Assembly (NCBI RefSeq): GCF_024628725.1
Contig: NZ_CP102409.1
Span: 2,575,001 to 2,639,000 of the forward strand
Length of the DNA stretch: 64,000 nucleotides
Origin: Ruegeria sp. YS9
GTDB taxonomy: Bacteria; Pseudomonadota; Alphaproteobacteria; Rhodobacterales; Rhodobacteraceae
Direction of reading: 5' to 3'
Position 1 is the first letter of the stretch, and every line of letters begins with the position of its first letter. The notes below the pieces were generated by a model. That model had not been told where the DNA came from. It worked only from the letters and a program-made list of their open reading frames with translations, and ran no database searches. Of the stretch, positions 22,967 through 33,657 are shown piece after piece. The translations under genes and the position numbers were made by a program.

Positions 22967-23710
22967 TCAGACCGGAAAGCCGCCATCCGAATCGTCACCT
23001 GCCTCTTCCATCAGGCGGCCCAGATCGGGGATGGTCACGTGTCGCTTTCCTTCAAGTGTGATCACCCCGTCTTTTTTCAAAGCCGAAATCTGGCGACTGA
23101 CCGTTTCCAGTGTCAAACCAAGGTAATCCGCCATTGCTTCTCGGGTCAGGGGCAGGTCGAACACTATAGATCCAGTCAGACCCTTTTGGCTGACCGAAGC
23201 GTCCCGGCGCGCAATGATCGACAGCAGGCTGGCAATCTTCTCACGCGCCGTCTTTCGACCCAGAACCAGCATCCACTCGCGGGCAGCGTCAAGCTCGTCC
23301 AACGTCATCTGCAAAAGACGATGCGCAATATGTGGGGTTTGGTCCATCAGCTCTTCGAACGGTTTCTTGCGGAAACAGCACATCACGACATCCGTCGTCG
23401 CCTGAACATCATAAGGCGCAGTATCGCGACCCGGGCGGCCAACGAAATCGCTGGGCAGCAGCAGGCCAACCATTTGAGTGCGGCCATCTTCCATCGTCTG
23501 GGTCAACGACGCGATTCCGGCCACGACCGAGCCGACGAAACTCATCTGATCCCCAGACCAGATGATCGTCTGACCCGCTTCAAAGCTGCGATAATATTTA
23601 ATGCCTTCAAGCTCTTCCAGCTCGTCGGCATCACATTGGGCACAGACGGCGCGATGACGAATCGGGCAATCTCCGCAATTTGAATGGTCAAATTGTGCTT
23701 TTACTGTCAT
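22967..23710 (-). CDS. fnrL: FNR-type oxygen-sensing transcription regulator FnrL
   Basis: CRP/FNR family regulator whose [4Fe-4S] cluster senses oxygen. It is 247 aa from the ATG at 23710 (MTVKAQFDHSNCGDCPIRH). Cluster cysteines are visible in the N-terminal SNCGDCPIRHRAVCAQC and in the central MCCFRKK segment. A cNMP-like beta roll follows, then the C-terminal helix-turn-helix with LTRxxMADYLGLTLETVSRQ, the FNR recognition pattern (ETVSR). It is divergent from hemN with a perfect FNR box between them, 12 bases before its own start, suggesting autoregulation. Confidence 0.95.
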   Translation of the reverse strand: MTVKAQFDHSNCGDCPIRHRAVCAQCDADELEELEGIKYYRSFEAGQTIIWSGDQMSFVGSVVAGIASLTQTMEDGRTQMVGLLLPSDFVGRPGRDTAPYDVQATTDVVMCCFRKKPFEELMDQTPHIAHRLLQMTLDELDAAREWMLVLGRKTAREKIASLLSIIARRDASVSQKGLTGSIVFDLPLTREAMADYLGLTLETVSRQISALKKDGVITLEGKRHVTIPDLGRLMEEAGDDSDGGFPV

Positions 23711-23722
23711 GCGCGTTCCCAC

Positions 23723-23736
23723 TTGATCTCCATCAA
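23723..23736. promoter_or_regulatory. Perfect FNR/FnrL box between fnrL and hemN
   Basis: TTGATCTCCATCAA fits TTGAT-N4-ATCAA exactly. It is 12 bases upstream of the fnrL start codon and 35 bases upstream of the hemN start codon. So close to fnrL it would block the fnrL transcript; for hemN, activation from a class II position would need a start of transcription at or next to the ATG. Confidence 0.85.
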
Positions 23737-23771
23737 AGCACCAGTGTCCTCTGTCCCCTAAGGGTATCGCC

Positions 23772-25127
23772 ATGATAGTGAAACCACAATTGGCAAAGCT
23801 TGGACTATTTGACGCGAAAGTACCGCGTTACACAAGCTATCCCACCGCCCCCCACTTCAGCAACGACGTGGGAGCAGATATGTTTGGCGACTGGATTTCC
23901 GGGATCAAACCCGGCAGTGCCATTTCCTTGTACATCCATGTCCCATTCTGCCGCAGGCTATGCTGGTTCTGTGCCTGCCGGACACAAGGAACACAAACCG
24001 ACAATCCGGTGATCGCCTATGTCGACGTTCTGAAGGCCGAACTGGATCTTCTGGCAGCACGTTTGCCCGAAGGTGTGGTTCTGTCGCGCCTGCACTGGGG
24101 CGGTGGCACGCCAACGTTGCTGAACGCCCAACTGATGCGTGAACTGGCACAACACATCCTGGGTATCGTGCCCATGGGGCCTGATGCCGAATTCTCGGTC
24201 GAGATCGATCCGAACGAGATTGACGAGGCGCGTCTGGATGCGCTGGCAGACGCGGGCATGAACCGTGCTTCGATCGGGGTGCAGGATTTCGACGACGAAA
24301 TCCAGAAAACCATCGGCCGCATCCAAAGCTATGACACCACGCGCGACGCCATCGACATGATCCGCGCACGCGGCATCGCCAGCCTGAATGCGGATATTCT
24401 TTACGGCCTGCCGCATCAGACCAAGGCGCGCATGACGGAAAGCGTACAGAAGCTCCTGTCGCTCAGCCCGGATCGCGTGGCGCTTTACGGCTATGCCCAT
24501 GTGCCTTGGATGGCCAAGCGGCAGCAGCTTATTCCGTCGGACGCCCTGCCCACACCGGAACAGCGCCTCGAGCTGTTCGACACGGCCCGGCGTTTGTTTC
24601 TTTGGGACAATTATGCCGAAATCGGCATCGACCATTTCGCCACTCAGGATGACGGGCTGACCCACGCTTTGCGCGCGGGCCGCCTCAAGCGGAACTTCCA
24701 GGGTTACACCGACGATCAGGCCGATGTTCTGATTGGTGTCGGGGCCAGCTCGATCTCGCGCTTCCCGCAAGGCTATGCGCAAAACGCTCCGGCCACCTCT
24801 GTCCACACCAAAGCCATTCGCGATGGGCAGTTTTCGACATCCCGAGGGCACCTCTTCAAGGGTCAGGACATTCTGCGTGCCCGCCTGATCGAGGCACTGA
24901 TGTGCGATTTCAAAATCGACACGGCAGAAATCCTGCGGGATCACGATGTATCAGCCGCTGAACTGGACGAGATGTATCACGCAGCCAATGCATCTTTCGA
25001 CGGGATGCTGCAAATCACTGAAACCGGGCTTTTCATACCGCCCGAAGCGCGGGCGCTGACCCGGATGATCGCCCGCAGCTTTGACGCCTATGACCTCAGC
25101 AAAGCCGGGCACAGCTCGGCCATCTGA
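23772..25127 (+). CDS. hemN: Oxygen-independent coproporphyrinogen III oxidase
   Basis: Radical SAM enzyme that oxidatively decarboxylates coproporphyrinogen III without O2, needed for haem when oxygen is low. It is 451 aa. The radical SAM cluster is CRRLCWFC with the extra cysteine in CACRTQGT, as in HemN. The N-terminal trip segment VPRYTSYPTAPHF and the glycine motif LHWGGGTPTLL are present, so it is not the HemW-like paralogue. Divergent from fnrL over a perfect FNR box; in Rhodobacter the equivalent hemZ is FnrL-activated. Confidence 0.95.
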   Translation: MIVKPQLAKLGLFDAKVPRYTSYPTAPHFSNDVGADMFGDWISGIKPGSAISLYIHVPFCRRLCWFCACRTQGTQTDNPVIAYVDVLKAELDLLAARLPEGVVLSRLHWGGGTPTLLNAQLMRELAQHILGIVPMGPDAEFSVEIDPNEIDEARLDALADAGMNRASIGVQDFDDEIQKTIGRIQSYDTTRDAIDMIRARGIASLNADILYGLPHQTKARMTESVQKLLSLSPDRVALYGYAHVPWMAKRQQLIPSDALPTPEQRLELFDTARRLFLWDNYAEIGIDHFATQDDGLTHALRAGRLKRNFQGYTDDQADVLIGVGASSISRFPQGYAQNAPATSVHTKAIRDGQFSTSRGHLFKGQDILRARLIEALMCDFKIDTAEILRDHDVSAAELDEMYHAANASFDGMLQITETGLFIPPEARALTRMIARSFDAYDLSKAGHSSAI

Positions 25128-25339
25128 CCCTTTTTCGGCGGGCAGCATTCGGCCCGTCACGCGCAAAACACATCAGGGGCTTGACGCACGCCTGCGGTTT
25201 TTCCCACACTCATGCTGTAGGGCGGCATCTCGCTCTGCGGCCTGAGGCGGGCAAAATACAGACAATCCTTGTCGACGCCAACGCGTCGGTCGGTCCCTTT
25301 CGTGCAGCCAATCTGCAACCTGAAAGAGGGACAACACTC

Positions 25340-27268
25340 ATGCGCGTATTCACCGTCCTCGGGCCCAGTCAATCGGGCAAATCTACGCTTGTCGAGGCCA
25401 TCAGCCGCCTCGACGGGCGCCCCACCACATTCGATGTTTCCGAAACCGTGCATTTGCACGGTTTTTCTTACCTGGACGAGCCCTGGTGCGCGATCGACGT
25501 TGACGGGGGCGGCGATGCTCTGGCCTATGTCGGACCGGCAATGGCTATATCGGACGCTGCCGTAGTTGTCGTGCCCCCCGACCCGAATGCCGCCGTTTTG
25601 TGCGCGCCCTACCTGCGACTGGTAGAAGAGGCCGGCATCCCGTGTTTTCTCTTCATCAACCGGATGGACAATCCCAACGGCCGCATCCGCGATATCATCG
25701 CCGCATTGCAAACATACTGCACCCATCACATCGCCCTGCGTCAGGTCCCGATCCGCGAAGGGGATACGATCATCGGGGCGGTTGATCTGATCTCGGAACG
25801 GGCTTGGAAATATCAGGAGGGCCAGCCCTCGGCCCTGATCGAACTGCCTCAATCCGTCGAAGACCGTGAGCAGGAGGCCCGAACCGAGCTGCTGGAGACC
25901 CTGTCCGATTTCGATGACACCCTGCTGGAACAGCTCATCGAAGACAAACAGCCGCCAAGCGACGAGGTCTATGGCCTGGCGGCACAGGTCCTGAAGAACC
26001 ATCAGTTGATTCCCGCCTGTCTGGGTGCCGCAAGCCACGGCAACGGGCTGACGCGCCTGATGAAGGCTCTGCGACACGAAGCCCCCGAATTTGATATCGC
26101 CGCCGGGCGCGACGAGGCCGGAGACAGCGCCCGCGCCATTGCCGGTTTTGCGGATGTCAAAAAACACATCGGAAAAATCGTCATACTGCGCGGCCTGGGG
26201 GACGGCGTGCAAGCCCATGAAGCCTTGGGCGGTGAGACCGTCGGCAACCTGACAACGCTGGATGCCAAAACCCAGATCGCCACGCTTGAGGCCGGGCAGA
26301 TTGGTCTGGCGGTGAAATCCGATCACCTCAACCCCGGCTATATCTACGACAGCAATTCGGCGACGGAACTGCCGGAATGGGCGGCCTCGCATCCGGTGGC
26401 GCATCGTCAGATCGTCTCGCCTGCGCATGAGCGGGACGATGTGCGCCTGTCCAACGCCCTGAGCCGTCTGGCCGAGATCGACCCCGGCCTTCACCTGCAA
26501 CAGGATGAGCTTACCGGCCACGCCGTTCTTGGGTCTCAGGGTCCGCAGCACATGCGACGCGTGACCGCCAAGCTGGCCGAGGATTTCGGGATCGAGATTG
26601 AAACCGACCAAGTCGAAACCGCCTATCGCGAAACCATCCGAACACCTGTCGAACATCGCCACAGACACCGCAAACAATCCGGCGGGGCCGGGCAATTCGC
26701 GGATGTCGTGATCTCGGTCGCACCGCTGCCGCGCGGATCTGGGTTCCAGTTCGAAGAGGTGGTCAAGGGAGGCGCGGTGCCCAAGAATTACATCCCATCC
26801 GTGGAACAGGGCGCCAGGGACGCGCTGGAGCAAGGCCCCGAGGGCTTTCCGGTGGTGGATGTGAAGGTCACGCTGCATGACGGCAAGCATCACAACGTGG
26901 ACAGTTCCGATTATGCCTTCCGCACCGCGGGCAAGAACGCCGTGCGCGAAGCGCTGCCACAGGCCAAGCCCGTTGTTTTGCAGCCGATCCTGAACGCCGA
27001 AATCCACCTGCCTTCTGATTTTGTTGGCGACCTGGTGCCGACGATCAGCTCTCTGCAAGGACAGGTTCTGGGATTTGAGGGCAACCCAAACGCATCAGGC
27101 TGGGAGATTTTCAACGCCCTGATACCCGCCGTGGCCGAGGATGAGTTGCATCGCACTCTTGCCAGCGCCACGCGCGGAACCGGGTGGGTCAAGCTGAGCT
27201 TTGATCACTATGAAGAACTGCGCGGACCGGTGCCGAAAGCGGCATCCAAAGAAAAGGCAAGCGCCTGA
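25340..27268 (+). CDS. Elongation factor G-like GTPase with degenerate switch motif
   Basis: EF-G-like protein of 642 aa, about 50 shorter than canonical EF-G. The start is the ATG at 25340 (MRVFTVLGPSQSGKSTLVEA), which has the P-loop. The DTPGH box (G3) of EF-G reads DVDGGG here, so the catalytic histidine is missing; the G4 motif is NRMD instead of NKMD. Domains IV and V are recognisable (GQFADVVISVAPLPRG; LQGQVLGFEGNP). It differs from the housekeeping EF-G and belongs with EF-G-like paralogues of unknown role. hemN lies 212 bases upstream; no promoter is obvious. Confidence 0.8.
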   Translation: MRVFTVLGPSQSGKSTLVEAISRLDGRPTTFDVSETVHLHGFSYLDEPWCAIDVDGGGDALAYVGPAMAISDAAVVVVPPDPNAAVLCAPYLRLVEEAGIPCFLFINRMDNPNGRIRDIIAALQTYCTHHIALRQVPIREGDTIIGAVDLISERAWKYQEGQPSALIELPQSVEDREQEARTELLETLSDFDDTLLEQLIEDKQPPSDEVYGLAAQVLKNHQLIPACLGAASHGNGLTRLMKALRHEAPEFDIAAGRDEAGDSARAIAGFADVKKHIGKIVILRGLGDGVQAHEALGGETVGNLTTLDAKTQIATLEAGQIGLAVKSDHLNPGYIYDSNSATELPEWAASHPVAHRQIVSPAHERDDVRLSNALSRLAEIDPGLHLQQDELTGHAVLGSQGPQHMRRVTAKLAEDFGIEIETDQVETAYRETIRTPVEHRHRHRKQSGGAGQFADVVISVAPLPRGSGFQFEEVVKGGAVPKNYIPSVEQGARDALEQGPEGFPVVDVKVTLHDGKHHNVDSSDYAFRTAGKNAVREALPQAKPVVLQPILNAEIHLPSDFVGDLVPTISSLQGQVLGFEGNPNASGWEIFNALIPAVAEDELHRTLASATRGTGWVKLSFDHYEELRGPVPKAASKEKASA

Positions 27269-27292
27269 CGGCCTGACGGTGGCGGGCTGATT

Positions 27293-28870
27293 TCAGCCCG
27301 CCGCAGCAATCAATTCACGGGTATAGTCGGTCTGGGCATTTTCGAACAAATCCTCGGCCGTGCCCATTTCAACCACATCTCCGTTTCGCATGACGATCAC
27401 CTTGTGCGACATCGCCCGCACAACTTTCAGGTCATGGCTGATGAACAGATAGGCCAGCCCGTATTTCTTTTGCAGATCGCGCAGCAGATCGACGATCTGA
27501 ACCTGAACCGTCATGTCCAGCGCGCTGGTCGGTTCGTCCAGTACCAGCAGCTTGGGTCGCAAGACCATCGCGCGCGCAATCGCGATGCGCTGACGCTGCC
27601 CGCCCGAAAACTCGTGCGGATACCGGTCCATCGCCGCAGGATCCAGGCCCACTTCGTTCATCACCTCAGCGACCAGCTCGCGCGGCGCGCGATGAGGATC
27701 AACGTTGTGAATGGCCAGACCTTCCGCGATGATCTGCTGACAGGTCATACGTGGGCTGAGGCTGCCGAACGGGTCCTGAAACACGATCTGCATATCCTTG
27801 CGCAGTCGGCGCAGCTCTCGCGTGGACCATTTTCGAACATCCTGATCGCGGAAGGTGATGCCGCCTTCGGACGCGATCAGACGCATGATCGCCAGCGCCA
27901 GCGTGGTCTTGCCCGACCCGCTTTCACCCACGATCCCCAAAGTCTCACCCGCGCGTACACTCAGCGAGGCGTCATTCACCGCCTTCACATAGCCGACCGT
28001 GCGTTTCAGAAATCCCCGTTGGATCGGGAACCAGACCTTCAGATGATCAGTGCGCGCGACTTCCTCGGCATCTGTTGCAACGGCGTCTGGCTGACCCGAA
28101 GGTTCCGCGGCCAGGAGCTTGCGGGTATAGGGGTGCTGCGGGTTGTCGAAGATCTCGGCAGTCGCACCGGTCTCGACGATCTCACCATCCTTCATCACAC
28201 AGACCCGATCAGCGATCCGGCGCACAATGCCCAGATCGTGGGTGATGAACAGCATCCCCATGTTTTCGGATTTCTGCAAACTGGCCAGCAACTCGAGGAT
28301 CTGTGCCTGAATGGTTACATCCAACGCCGTCGTCGGTTCATCGGCGATCAGGATGTCCGGCTTGTTCGCCAGCGCCATGGCGATCATCACTCGCTGCCGC
28401 TGTCCGCCTGACAACTGGTGCGGATAGCTGTCCAGCCGGTCTTCGGGGTCGCGGATACCGACCTTGTTCAACAGTTCAAGAATCCGTTCGCGCGCGACAT
28501 CACCCGTCACCCCCTGATGCAGGGCCAACGATTCCGCCATCTGCTTCTGGATCGTGTGCAGTGGGTTCAGCGATGTCATCGGCTCTTGGAAAATGAAGCT
28601 GATGTCATTGCCGCGCACATCCATCAGACGCTGCTCCGAGGCGCCGATCATCTCCTGCCCGTCATAGGTGACGGACCCGTCGACGATGGCGCTGTCGCCC
28701 AGCAACGATACGGTGCTGAGCGCGGTGACAGATTTGCCCGATCCGGATTCGCCCACCAGCGCCACGGTTTCCCCGCGATCGACATGGAACGACACGCCCC
28801 GAACCGCAGCACTGATCTGACCGTCCTGCCGGAACGAGACCTTCAGGTTGTTTACATCCAGCAGGCTCAT
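27293..28870 (-). CDS. yejF: Peptide ABC transporter ATP-binding protein YejF
   Basis: Double ATPase of an oligopeptide importer, 525 aa, two fused ABC domains. Each has a Walker A ([13 protein letters not shown] near 40; [13 protein letters not shown] near 317), a signature [18 protein letters not shown], and a Walker B ([16 protein letters not shown]). It is the last gene of yejABEF; its start overlaps yejE by four bases. YejABEF imports microcin C-type and other peptides in enterobacteria; the natural substrate here is unknown. Confidence 0.9.
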   Translation of the reverse strand: MSLLDVNNLKVSFRQDGQISAAVRGVSFHVDRGETVALVGESGSGKSVTALSTVSLLGDSAIVDGSVTYDGQEMIGASEQRLMDVRGNDISFIFQEPMTSLNPLHTIQKQMAESLALHQGVTGDVARERILELLNKVGIRDPEDRLDSYPHQLSGGQRQRVMIAMALANKPDILIADEPTTALDVTIQAQILELLASLQKSENMGMLFITHDLGIVRRIADRVCVMKDGEIVETGATAEIFDNPQHPYTRKLLAAEPSGQPDAVATDAEEVARTDHLKVWFPIQRGFLKRTVGYVKAVNDASLSVRAGETLGIVGESGSGKTTLALAIMRLIASEGGITFRDQDVRKWSTRELRRLRKDMQIVFQDPFGSLSPRMTCQQIIAEGLAIHNVDPHRAPRELVAEVMNEVGLDPAAMDRYPHEFSGGQRQRIAIARAMVLRPKLLVLDEPTSALDMTVQVQIVDLLRDLQKKYGLAYLFISHDLKVVRAMSHKVIVMRNGDVVEMGTAEDLFENAQTDYTRELIAAAG

Positions 28871-29973
28871 GAGAAGGTCTTTCTGGGATCGAACGCATCC
28901 CGCACGCCCTCAAAGATGAAGACCAGCAGGGACAGCATGATGGCAAAGGTGAAAAAGGCCGTGAAGGCCAGCCACGGGGCCTGAAGGTTCTGTTTCGCCT
29001 GCAAGGTGAGCTCTCCCAGCGAGGGGGCCGAAGAGGGAAGGCCAAAACCCAGATAATCCAGCGAAGCCAGCCCGCCTATGGTGCCGGTGACGATGAAGGG
29101 CATGAAGGTCAGCGTGGCCACCATCGCGTTGGGCAGCATGTGGCGGAACATGATGGTCATGTTGCCCACGCCCAGCGCCCGCGCAGCGCGCACATATTCA
29201 AGGTTTCGCGCCCGCAGGAATTCTGCGCGCACCACACCAACCAGCCCGGTCCAGCTGAACAGGATCATCAACGCGACCAGCAGCCAGAAGCTGCGCCCCA
29301 GCACCGCGAACATGATGATGATGACGTAAAGCGAGGGCGTCGCTGACCAGATCTCGATGATCCGCTGCAAGATCAGATCCAGCCAACCGCCGAAGAAGCC
29401 CTGTATGGCACCGGCGAAAATACCGATCAGACTGGCGGCGCCCGTCACGATCAGCGTGAACAGGATCGACAGGCGGAAACCATAGATCACGCGGGCAAGA
29501 ACGTCGCGCTTGGTGTCATCGGTGCCCAGCAGGTTCTGGCCGTTGGGTGGCAAGGGCGCAGCCCCGGGGCGATCGACCGATGTGTTGTAGGAATAAGGGA
29601 TCAACGGCCAAATCGACCAGCCACGCTCGAACCCTTCCGCCTGGAACGTGCCGGCATCGATCTGTTCGATAATGCCTTCGGGATCGTCGAAACACTCTTC
29701 AAGGCCGCCACTGTCTATCAGACACTGAACCTCGGGGTCGCGATAGATCGCCTCCGTCTGGAAGTCTCCGCCAAAATCGGTTTCCGCGTAGAAGTTGAAG
29801 ACCGGTGTATAGAACTCACCCCGGTATTTAACGAGGATCGGTTTATCGTTGGCGATGAACTCGGCAAACAGCGACAGACCGAACAGCACTGAGAAAATGA
29901 TCAATGACCAGAAAGCGCGCCTGTTGCGGCAGAAATTGCTCCAGCGGCGCTGGTTCAGGGGGGACAATGCCAT
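28867..29973 (-). CDS. yejE: Peptide ABC transporter permease YejE
   Basis: Inner-membrane permease, 368 aa, about six helices. The extended periplasmic part after the first helix (about residues 60-130, with EVQCLIDSGGLEECF) is the feature that sets YejE apart from DppC/OppC. The EAA loop is seen near ARALGVGNMTIMFRHMLPNA. It starts directly after the yejB stop (TAAATG) and overlaps yejF. Confidence 0.9.
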   Translation of the reverse strand: MALSPLNQRRWSNFCRNRRAFWSLIIFSVLFGLSLFAEFIANDKPILVKYRGEFYTPVFNFYAETDFGGDFQTEAIYRDPEVQCLIDSGGLEECFDDPEGIIEQIDAGTFQAEGFERGWSIWPLIPYSYNTSVDRPGAAPLPPNGQNLLGTDDTKRDVLARVIYGFRLSILFTLIVTGAASLIGIFAGAIQGFFGGWLDLILQRIIEIWSATPSLYVIIIMFAVLGRSFWLLVALMILFSWTGLVGVVRAEFLRARNLEYVRAARALGVGNMTIMFRHMLPNAMVATLTFMPFIVTGTIGGLASLDYLGFGLPSSAPSLGELTLQAKQNLQAPWLAFTAFFTFAIMLSLLVFIFEGVRDAFDPRKTFS

Positions 29974-31068
29974 TTACCCCTCCCGCTTTTCGAAATCGAT
30001 GCGCGGGTCGACCAGCACATACATCAGGTCGCTGATGATACCGACGACCAGGCCCATCAGGCCAAAGATGAACAGCGTGCCGAAGATCACCGGGTAATCC
30101 CGCGCCACGGCAGCTTCAAAACCCAGACGTCCCAGACCATCAAGTGAGAAGATCGTTTCAATGATGATCGAGCCTCCGAAGAACACGCCGATGAACACGG
30201 CCGGAAATCCGGCTATGACGATCAGCATCGCGTTGCGGAACACATGGCCATACAGCACCTTGCGTTCGCTCAGACCTTTGGCGCGGGCGGTCATGACATA
30301 TTGCTTTTTGATCTCATCGAGAAACGAGTTCTTGGTCAGCAGCGTCAGCGTCGCAAAGGCCGAGATCGTCAGCGCAATCGTCGGCAGCGCGATATGCCAG
30401 AAGTAATCCGCGATCTTGCCAAAGAGACTCAGGCTGTCCCAGTTGTCGGATGTCAGCCCCCGCAGCGGGAAGATCTGCCAATAGGATCCACCGGCGAAAA
30501 GCACCAGCAGCAGGATGGCAAACAGAAAGCCAGGGATCGCATAGGCCACGATGATCGCAGCGCTGGTCCACGTGTCGAACTGCGAACCGTCCCTGATCGC
30601 CTTGCGAATGCCCAGAGGGATCGAAACCAGATAGGCAATCAATGTTGACCACAGGCCCAGCGAGATCGAGACCGGCATTTTCTCGAGCACCAGATCAATC
30701 ACGCTGATCGAGCGGAAATAGCTTTCGCCGAAGTCCAGCGTCAGATAGTTGCCCATCATGATCAGGAACCGCTCCAGAGGCGGTTTGTCGAAACCGAATT
30801 CCTTTTCAAGTTCAGCAATGAACTCGGGCGGCAGGCCTCGCGCACCGACATATTTGTCGTCGAAAACGCCGCCCGCCGGCTCTGAACCCGCGCCGGCATC
30901 GCCCGCACCTGCAAATCCGGCGAATACATCCCCCTGACCTTCGATCTGGGCAATGATCTGCTCGACCGGACCGCCAGGCACGAATTGTACCAGCGTGAAG
31001 TTGACGATCATGATGCCCAGAAGGGTCGGGATGATCAGCAACAAACGTCTTAGAATATAGGCGCCCAT
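29974..31068 (-). CDS. yejB: Peptide ABC transporter permease YejB
   Basis: Inner-membrane permease, 364 aa, about six helices, opening [20 protein letters not shown], the standard N-terminus of this permease family. A YejB-type insertion with a Gly/Ala-rich stretch occupies about residues 40-80. The EAA loop is [22 protein letters not shown]. It lies one base after yejA, in one operon. Confidence 0.9.
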   Translation of the reverse strand: MGAYILRRLLLIIPTLLGIMIVNFTLVQFVPGGPVEQIIAQIEGQGDVFAGFAGAGDAGAGSEPAGGVFDDKYVGARGLPPEFIAELEKEFGFDKPPLERFLIMMGNYLTLDFGESYFRSISVIDLVLEKMPVSISLGLWSTLIAYLVSIPLGIRKAIRDGSQFDTWTSAAIIVAYAIPGFLFAILLLVLFAGGSYWQIFPLRGLTSDNWDSLSLFGKIADYFWHIALPTIALTISAFATLTLLTKNSFLDEIKKQYVMTARAKGLSERKVLYGHVFRNAMLIVIAGFPAVFIGVFFGGSIIIETIFSLDGLGRLGFEAAVARDYPVIFGTLFIFGLMGLVVGIISDLMYVLVDPRIDFEKREG

Positions 31069-31069
31069 G

Positions 31070-32974
31070 TTATCGCAGCGCGCCTTTCGCTTTCAGTGCA
31101 GCCTCTTTTTCCGGATTGATCCACCACAGATCCAGATAGCCCAGCGAATAAGGCGGCAGGTTTTCCGGGTATTCATACATATCGTAATATGCCACCCAGT
31201 GGTCAGCGATGTATCCTACGGGGATCACGAAGAACTCATACCTGAGGGCGCGATCCAACGCCTTCAACGCCGCGTCCTGATCCGCCTGATTGTCGGTATC
31301 AAAGGATGCTTCGATGATTGCGTCAACCAAAGGGCTGGCCAATCCGGCCGGGTTGAAAAGACTGAATGCAGCCTCTTTCGACCCGTACATCTGGCTCAAC
31401 CCGCCGCCGGTCGACAAAAAAGACCCGTATCGTGTGGAATAGACCATGTCATAGTCCCGCTCGCGGCTGCGCAGCGTGTATTGCGCCGGGTCAACCTTTT
31501 CCGCCGACGCATCCACGCCAATGGCTTGCAGGTTCTGGACATAGGTTTCAATCATCGTGGCCGTCGAGGTCGGCAGGTTTGAAGGATAGGGGAAATCCAC
31601 CCTGAGCGTCTGCCCTTCCGCGTTGCGCCGCACGTTGCCATCGCCGACGGGCCACCCGGCCTCGTCCAGCAGTTTCGCGGCTTTTCGCAGATTTCTGCGA
31701 TCATTCAGACGCGCGGGGTTTGACTCGTGTACCGTCACGGCAGGTTCTGAAAGAAGGTCCTCGGGCACAACCTCACCCAGCCCTTGAAGAAACGCCAGCT
31801 CATCGCCCTCGGGCAGGCCTTGCGCTTCCAACGGGGTGCCTTGTGTAAAGGAATTGCGCGGTGAATTCAGACCAAACAGCAGGGATTCATTGGCCCATTC
31901 GAAATTGAAGGCCAGGGCAAGGGCCTTGCGTACGTTCTTGTCTGAAAACTGCGGTTTTCCGAGGTTGAAGACGAAGCCTGACGGTGTTGGCGGGCTGCCA
32001 TCCGGTATCTCGTCCCGTACGATCACACCTTCGTTCATCTTCGGGAAATCATATGCCGTCGCCCAAAGCTTGGGATCACTTTCAATCCGCAACGTGTATT
32101 CACCGGCCTTGAACCCCTCGAACGCCGCTGTCTGATCGGCAAAATACTCGACGCGGATCGTATCGAAATTGTTGCGACCGACATTGAATGGCAGATCCTT
32201 ACCCCAATAGTCGTCTCGTCGCTTGTAAACGATACGGCGATTGATGTCATAGCTGTCGAGTTTATAGGGGCCCGATCCGACCGCCACTTCCAGCCGCGGC
32301 TCATCCAGGCGCCGGGACTCGTCCGCCTCGAACCATGCTTTCGAAAAGACGGGGGTCGACCCAACGGTTTCGATCAAACTGCGGCGGGTGACTTCCGGAT
32401 TGAACGTGAACTTGACCGTGTGATCATCCAGCGCTTCGGCCCCCGTCACCATGCGGCCCACGGCTTGGGCGTACGAAGGCAGGCCCTGTTCGATGAACAG
32501 GCGGTGGCTGTAAACGACATCCTCGGCCGTCACCGGCGTGCCATCCCAAAAGGTTGCTTCGGGTCGCAAATGGAAAATGACGTAGTTGCGCCCTTCATCA
32601 TATTCCAGGCTTTCCGCCAGCACGCCGTAATACTGCCCGACTCCGTCATCCGAGCTTTCGAACAGGCGGTCATATTGCAGCGTAGTCAAGGCGCCTGCGC
32701 GCCCCTTGCGGGAATAGGGATTGAGGGAATCGAACGTCCCTGAAGCCGCCAAGGACAACTCACCACCTTTGGGCGCATCTGGATTCACATAATTCAGATG
32801 CGGATAGTCAGCAGGGTAATCCAGATTTCCGAAATACGAATATCCATGACTGCGGGTAACCCCCTCGTCCAATGCCAAAGCGGCTTGCGGTGAGAGAAGA
32901 ACAGCACAAAGCCCGAATATGCCAGCCAATGGCCTGACCTTAAGATCACGTGCAGCAGGCATTAGGGATATCAT
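31070..32974 (-). CDS. yejA: Peptide ABC transporter substrate-binding protein YejA
   Basis: Periplasmic binding protein of SBP family 5, 634 aa from the ATG at 32974. I chose that ATG because AGAGGA stands eight bases before it; in-frame ATGs at 33001 and 32995 are alternatives. The signal peptide ([19 protein letters not shown]) is followed by the mature start [15 protein letters not shown]. Typical motifs are [20 protein letters not shown] and the YRVxx-type [16 protein letters not shown]. It opens the yejABEF operon; the likely role is capture of oligopeptides. Confidence 0.88.
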   Translation of the reverse strand: MISLMPAARDLKVRPLAGIFGLCAVLLSPQAALALDEGVTRSHGYSYFGNLDYPADYPHLNYVNPDAPKGGELSLAASGTFDSLNPYSRKGRAGALTTLQYDRLFESSDDGVGQYYGVLAESLEYDEGRNYVIFHLRPEATFWDGTPVTAEDVVYSHRLFIEQGLPSYAQAVGRMVTGAEALDDHTVKFTFNPEVTRRSLIETVGSTPVFSKAWFEADESRRLDEPRLEVAVGSGPYKLDSYDINRRIVYKRRDDYWGKDLPFNVGRNNFDTIRVEYFADQTAAFEGFKAGEYTLRIESDPKLWATAYDFPKMNEGVIVRDEIPDGSPPTPSGFVFNLGKPQFSDKNVRKALALAFNFEWANESLLFGLNSPRNSFTQGTPLEAQGLPEGDELAFLQGLGEVVPEDLLSEPAVTVHESNPARLNDRRNLRKAAKLLDEAGWPVGDGNVRRNAEGQTLRVDFPYPSNLPTSTATMIETYVQNLQAIGVDASAEKVDPAQYTLRSRERDYDMVYSTRYGSFLSTGGGLSQMYGSKEAAFSLFNPAGLASPLVDAIIEASFDTDNQADQDAALKALDRALRYEFFVIPVGYIADHWVAYYDMYEYPENLPPYSLGYLDLWWINPEKEAALKAKGALR

Positions 32975-33089
32975 GTGGCTCATCCTCTGGGTCATTGTCA
33001 TCTTTTTTGTCGCATACGCTAGCTAAAGTGCCAACGCTGACAGTTTCAAGTTTAGAATGCGTGTGCGCTTTGTGAAGTTCCCTTCAGAT

Positions 33090-33118
33090 AAAAAAAGCCG
33101 CTGCGCGGGGCAGCGGCT
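33090..33118 (-). terminator. Factor-independent terminator of the cytochrome c gene
   Basis: AGCCGCTGC (33096-33104) pairs with GCAGCGGCT (33110-33118). On the minus strand it ends in seven T residues. It lies 27 bases after the cytochrome gene stop at 33145 and separates it from yejABEF. Confidence 0.9.
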
Positions 33119-33144
33119 CTCAACTTGTCTGGCCTGTCAGGCAA

Positions 33145-33657
33145 TCAGTTGCCGATTGTTTGCAGATAGGCAATCACGTCTGCGCGGTCCTGCGGTTTTT
33201 TCAAGCCGGCAAAGCTCATCGAAGTGCCCGAGATATAGCTGCTGGGCTTGGTCAGGAACGCATCCAGCGCTTCGGGCGTCCAGTTTCCACCATGCGCCTG
33301 CATAGCGGCTGAATAACCGGTGAAACCTTTTGCCGAAGCGACCGGGCGATCAACAACGCCGTACAGATAAGGGCCGGTGCCATTCGCGCCGTCTTCCAGC
33401 TTGTGGCACGCGGTGCACTTGCGGAATACTTTCGCGCCCTTCTCGACGTCAGCGGCGGCCAGCAGATCTTCGAAGACCACCTCTTCGCCGTCGGCGCTTT
33501 CGCCCGAGCTTTCGGTTTCGATAATGTAGGCGGCCTCAGCCGAGCCATGGCCACCGGAAGCATAGAGGATGTCCGCCCCCCATTTGGCCAGAAGCAGCAC
33601 CAGGAAAGTGCCGAACAGGCCTGCGGCGGCCTTGGTAACTGTCATCGTGTCGAACAT
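33145..33657 (-). CDS. Membrane-anchored cytochrome c (cytochrome cy type)
   Basis: Class I cytochrome c of 170 aa held by an N-terminal helix (AAAGLFGTFLVLLLAKWGADIL). A linker rich in Glu/Ser follows, then the haem domain with FRKCTACHKLEDG and the Met ligand in ISGTSMSFAGLKKPQDR. This matches the cytochrome cy/c552 electron carriers of Rhodobacteraceae that join the bc1 complex to terminal oxidases, including cbb3. I chose MFDTMTVTKA (33657), as in homologues; an ATG five codons earlier is possible. Monocistronic, with its own terminator. Confidence 0.88.
   Translation of the reverse strand: MFDTMTVTKAAAGLFGTFLVLLLAKWGADILYASGGHGSAEAAYIIETESSGESADGEEVVFEDLLAAADVEKGAKVFRKCTACHKLEDGANGTGPYLYGVVDRPVASAKGFTGYSAAMQAHGGNWTPEALDAFLTKPSSYISGTSMSFAGLKKPQDRADVIAYLQTIGN

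Noticed and set aside
25157..27058. A 633-codon minus-strand frame opposite the EF-G-like gene
   Set aside because: Antisense shadow. The plus strand encodes recognisable EF-G domains over the same region.
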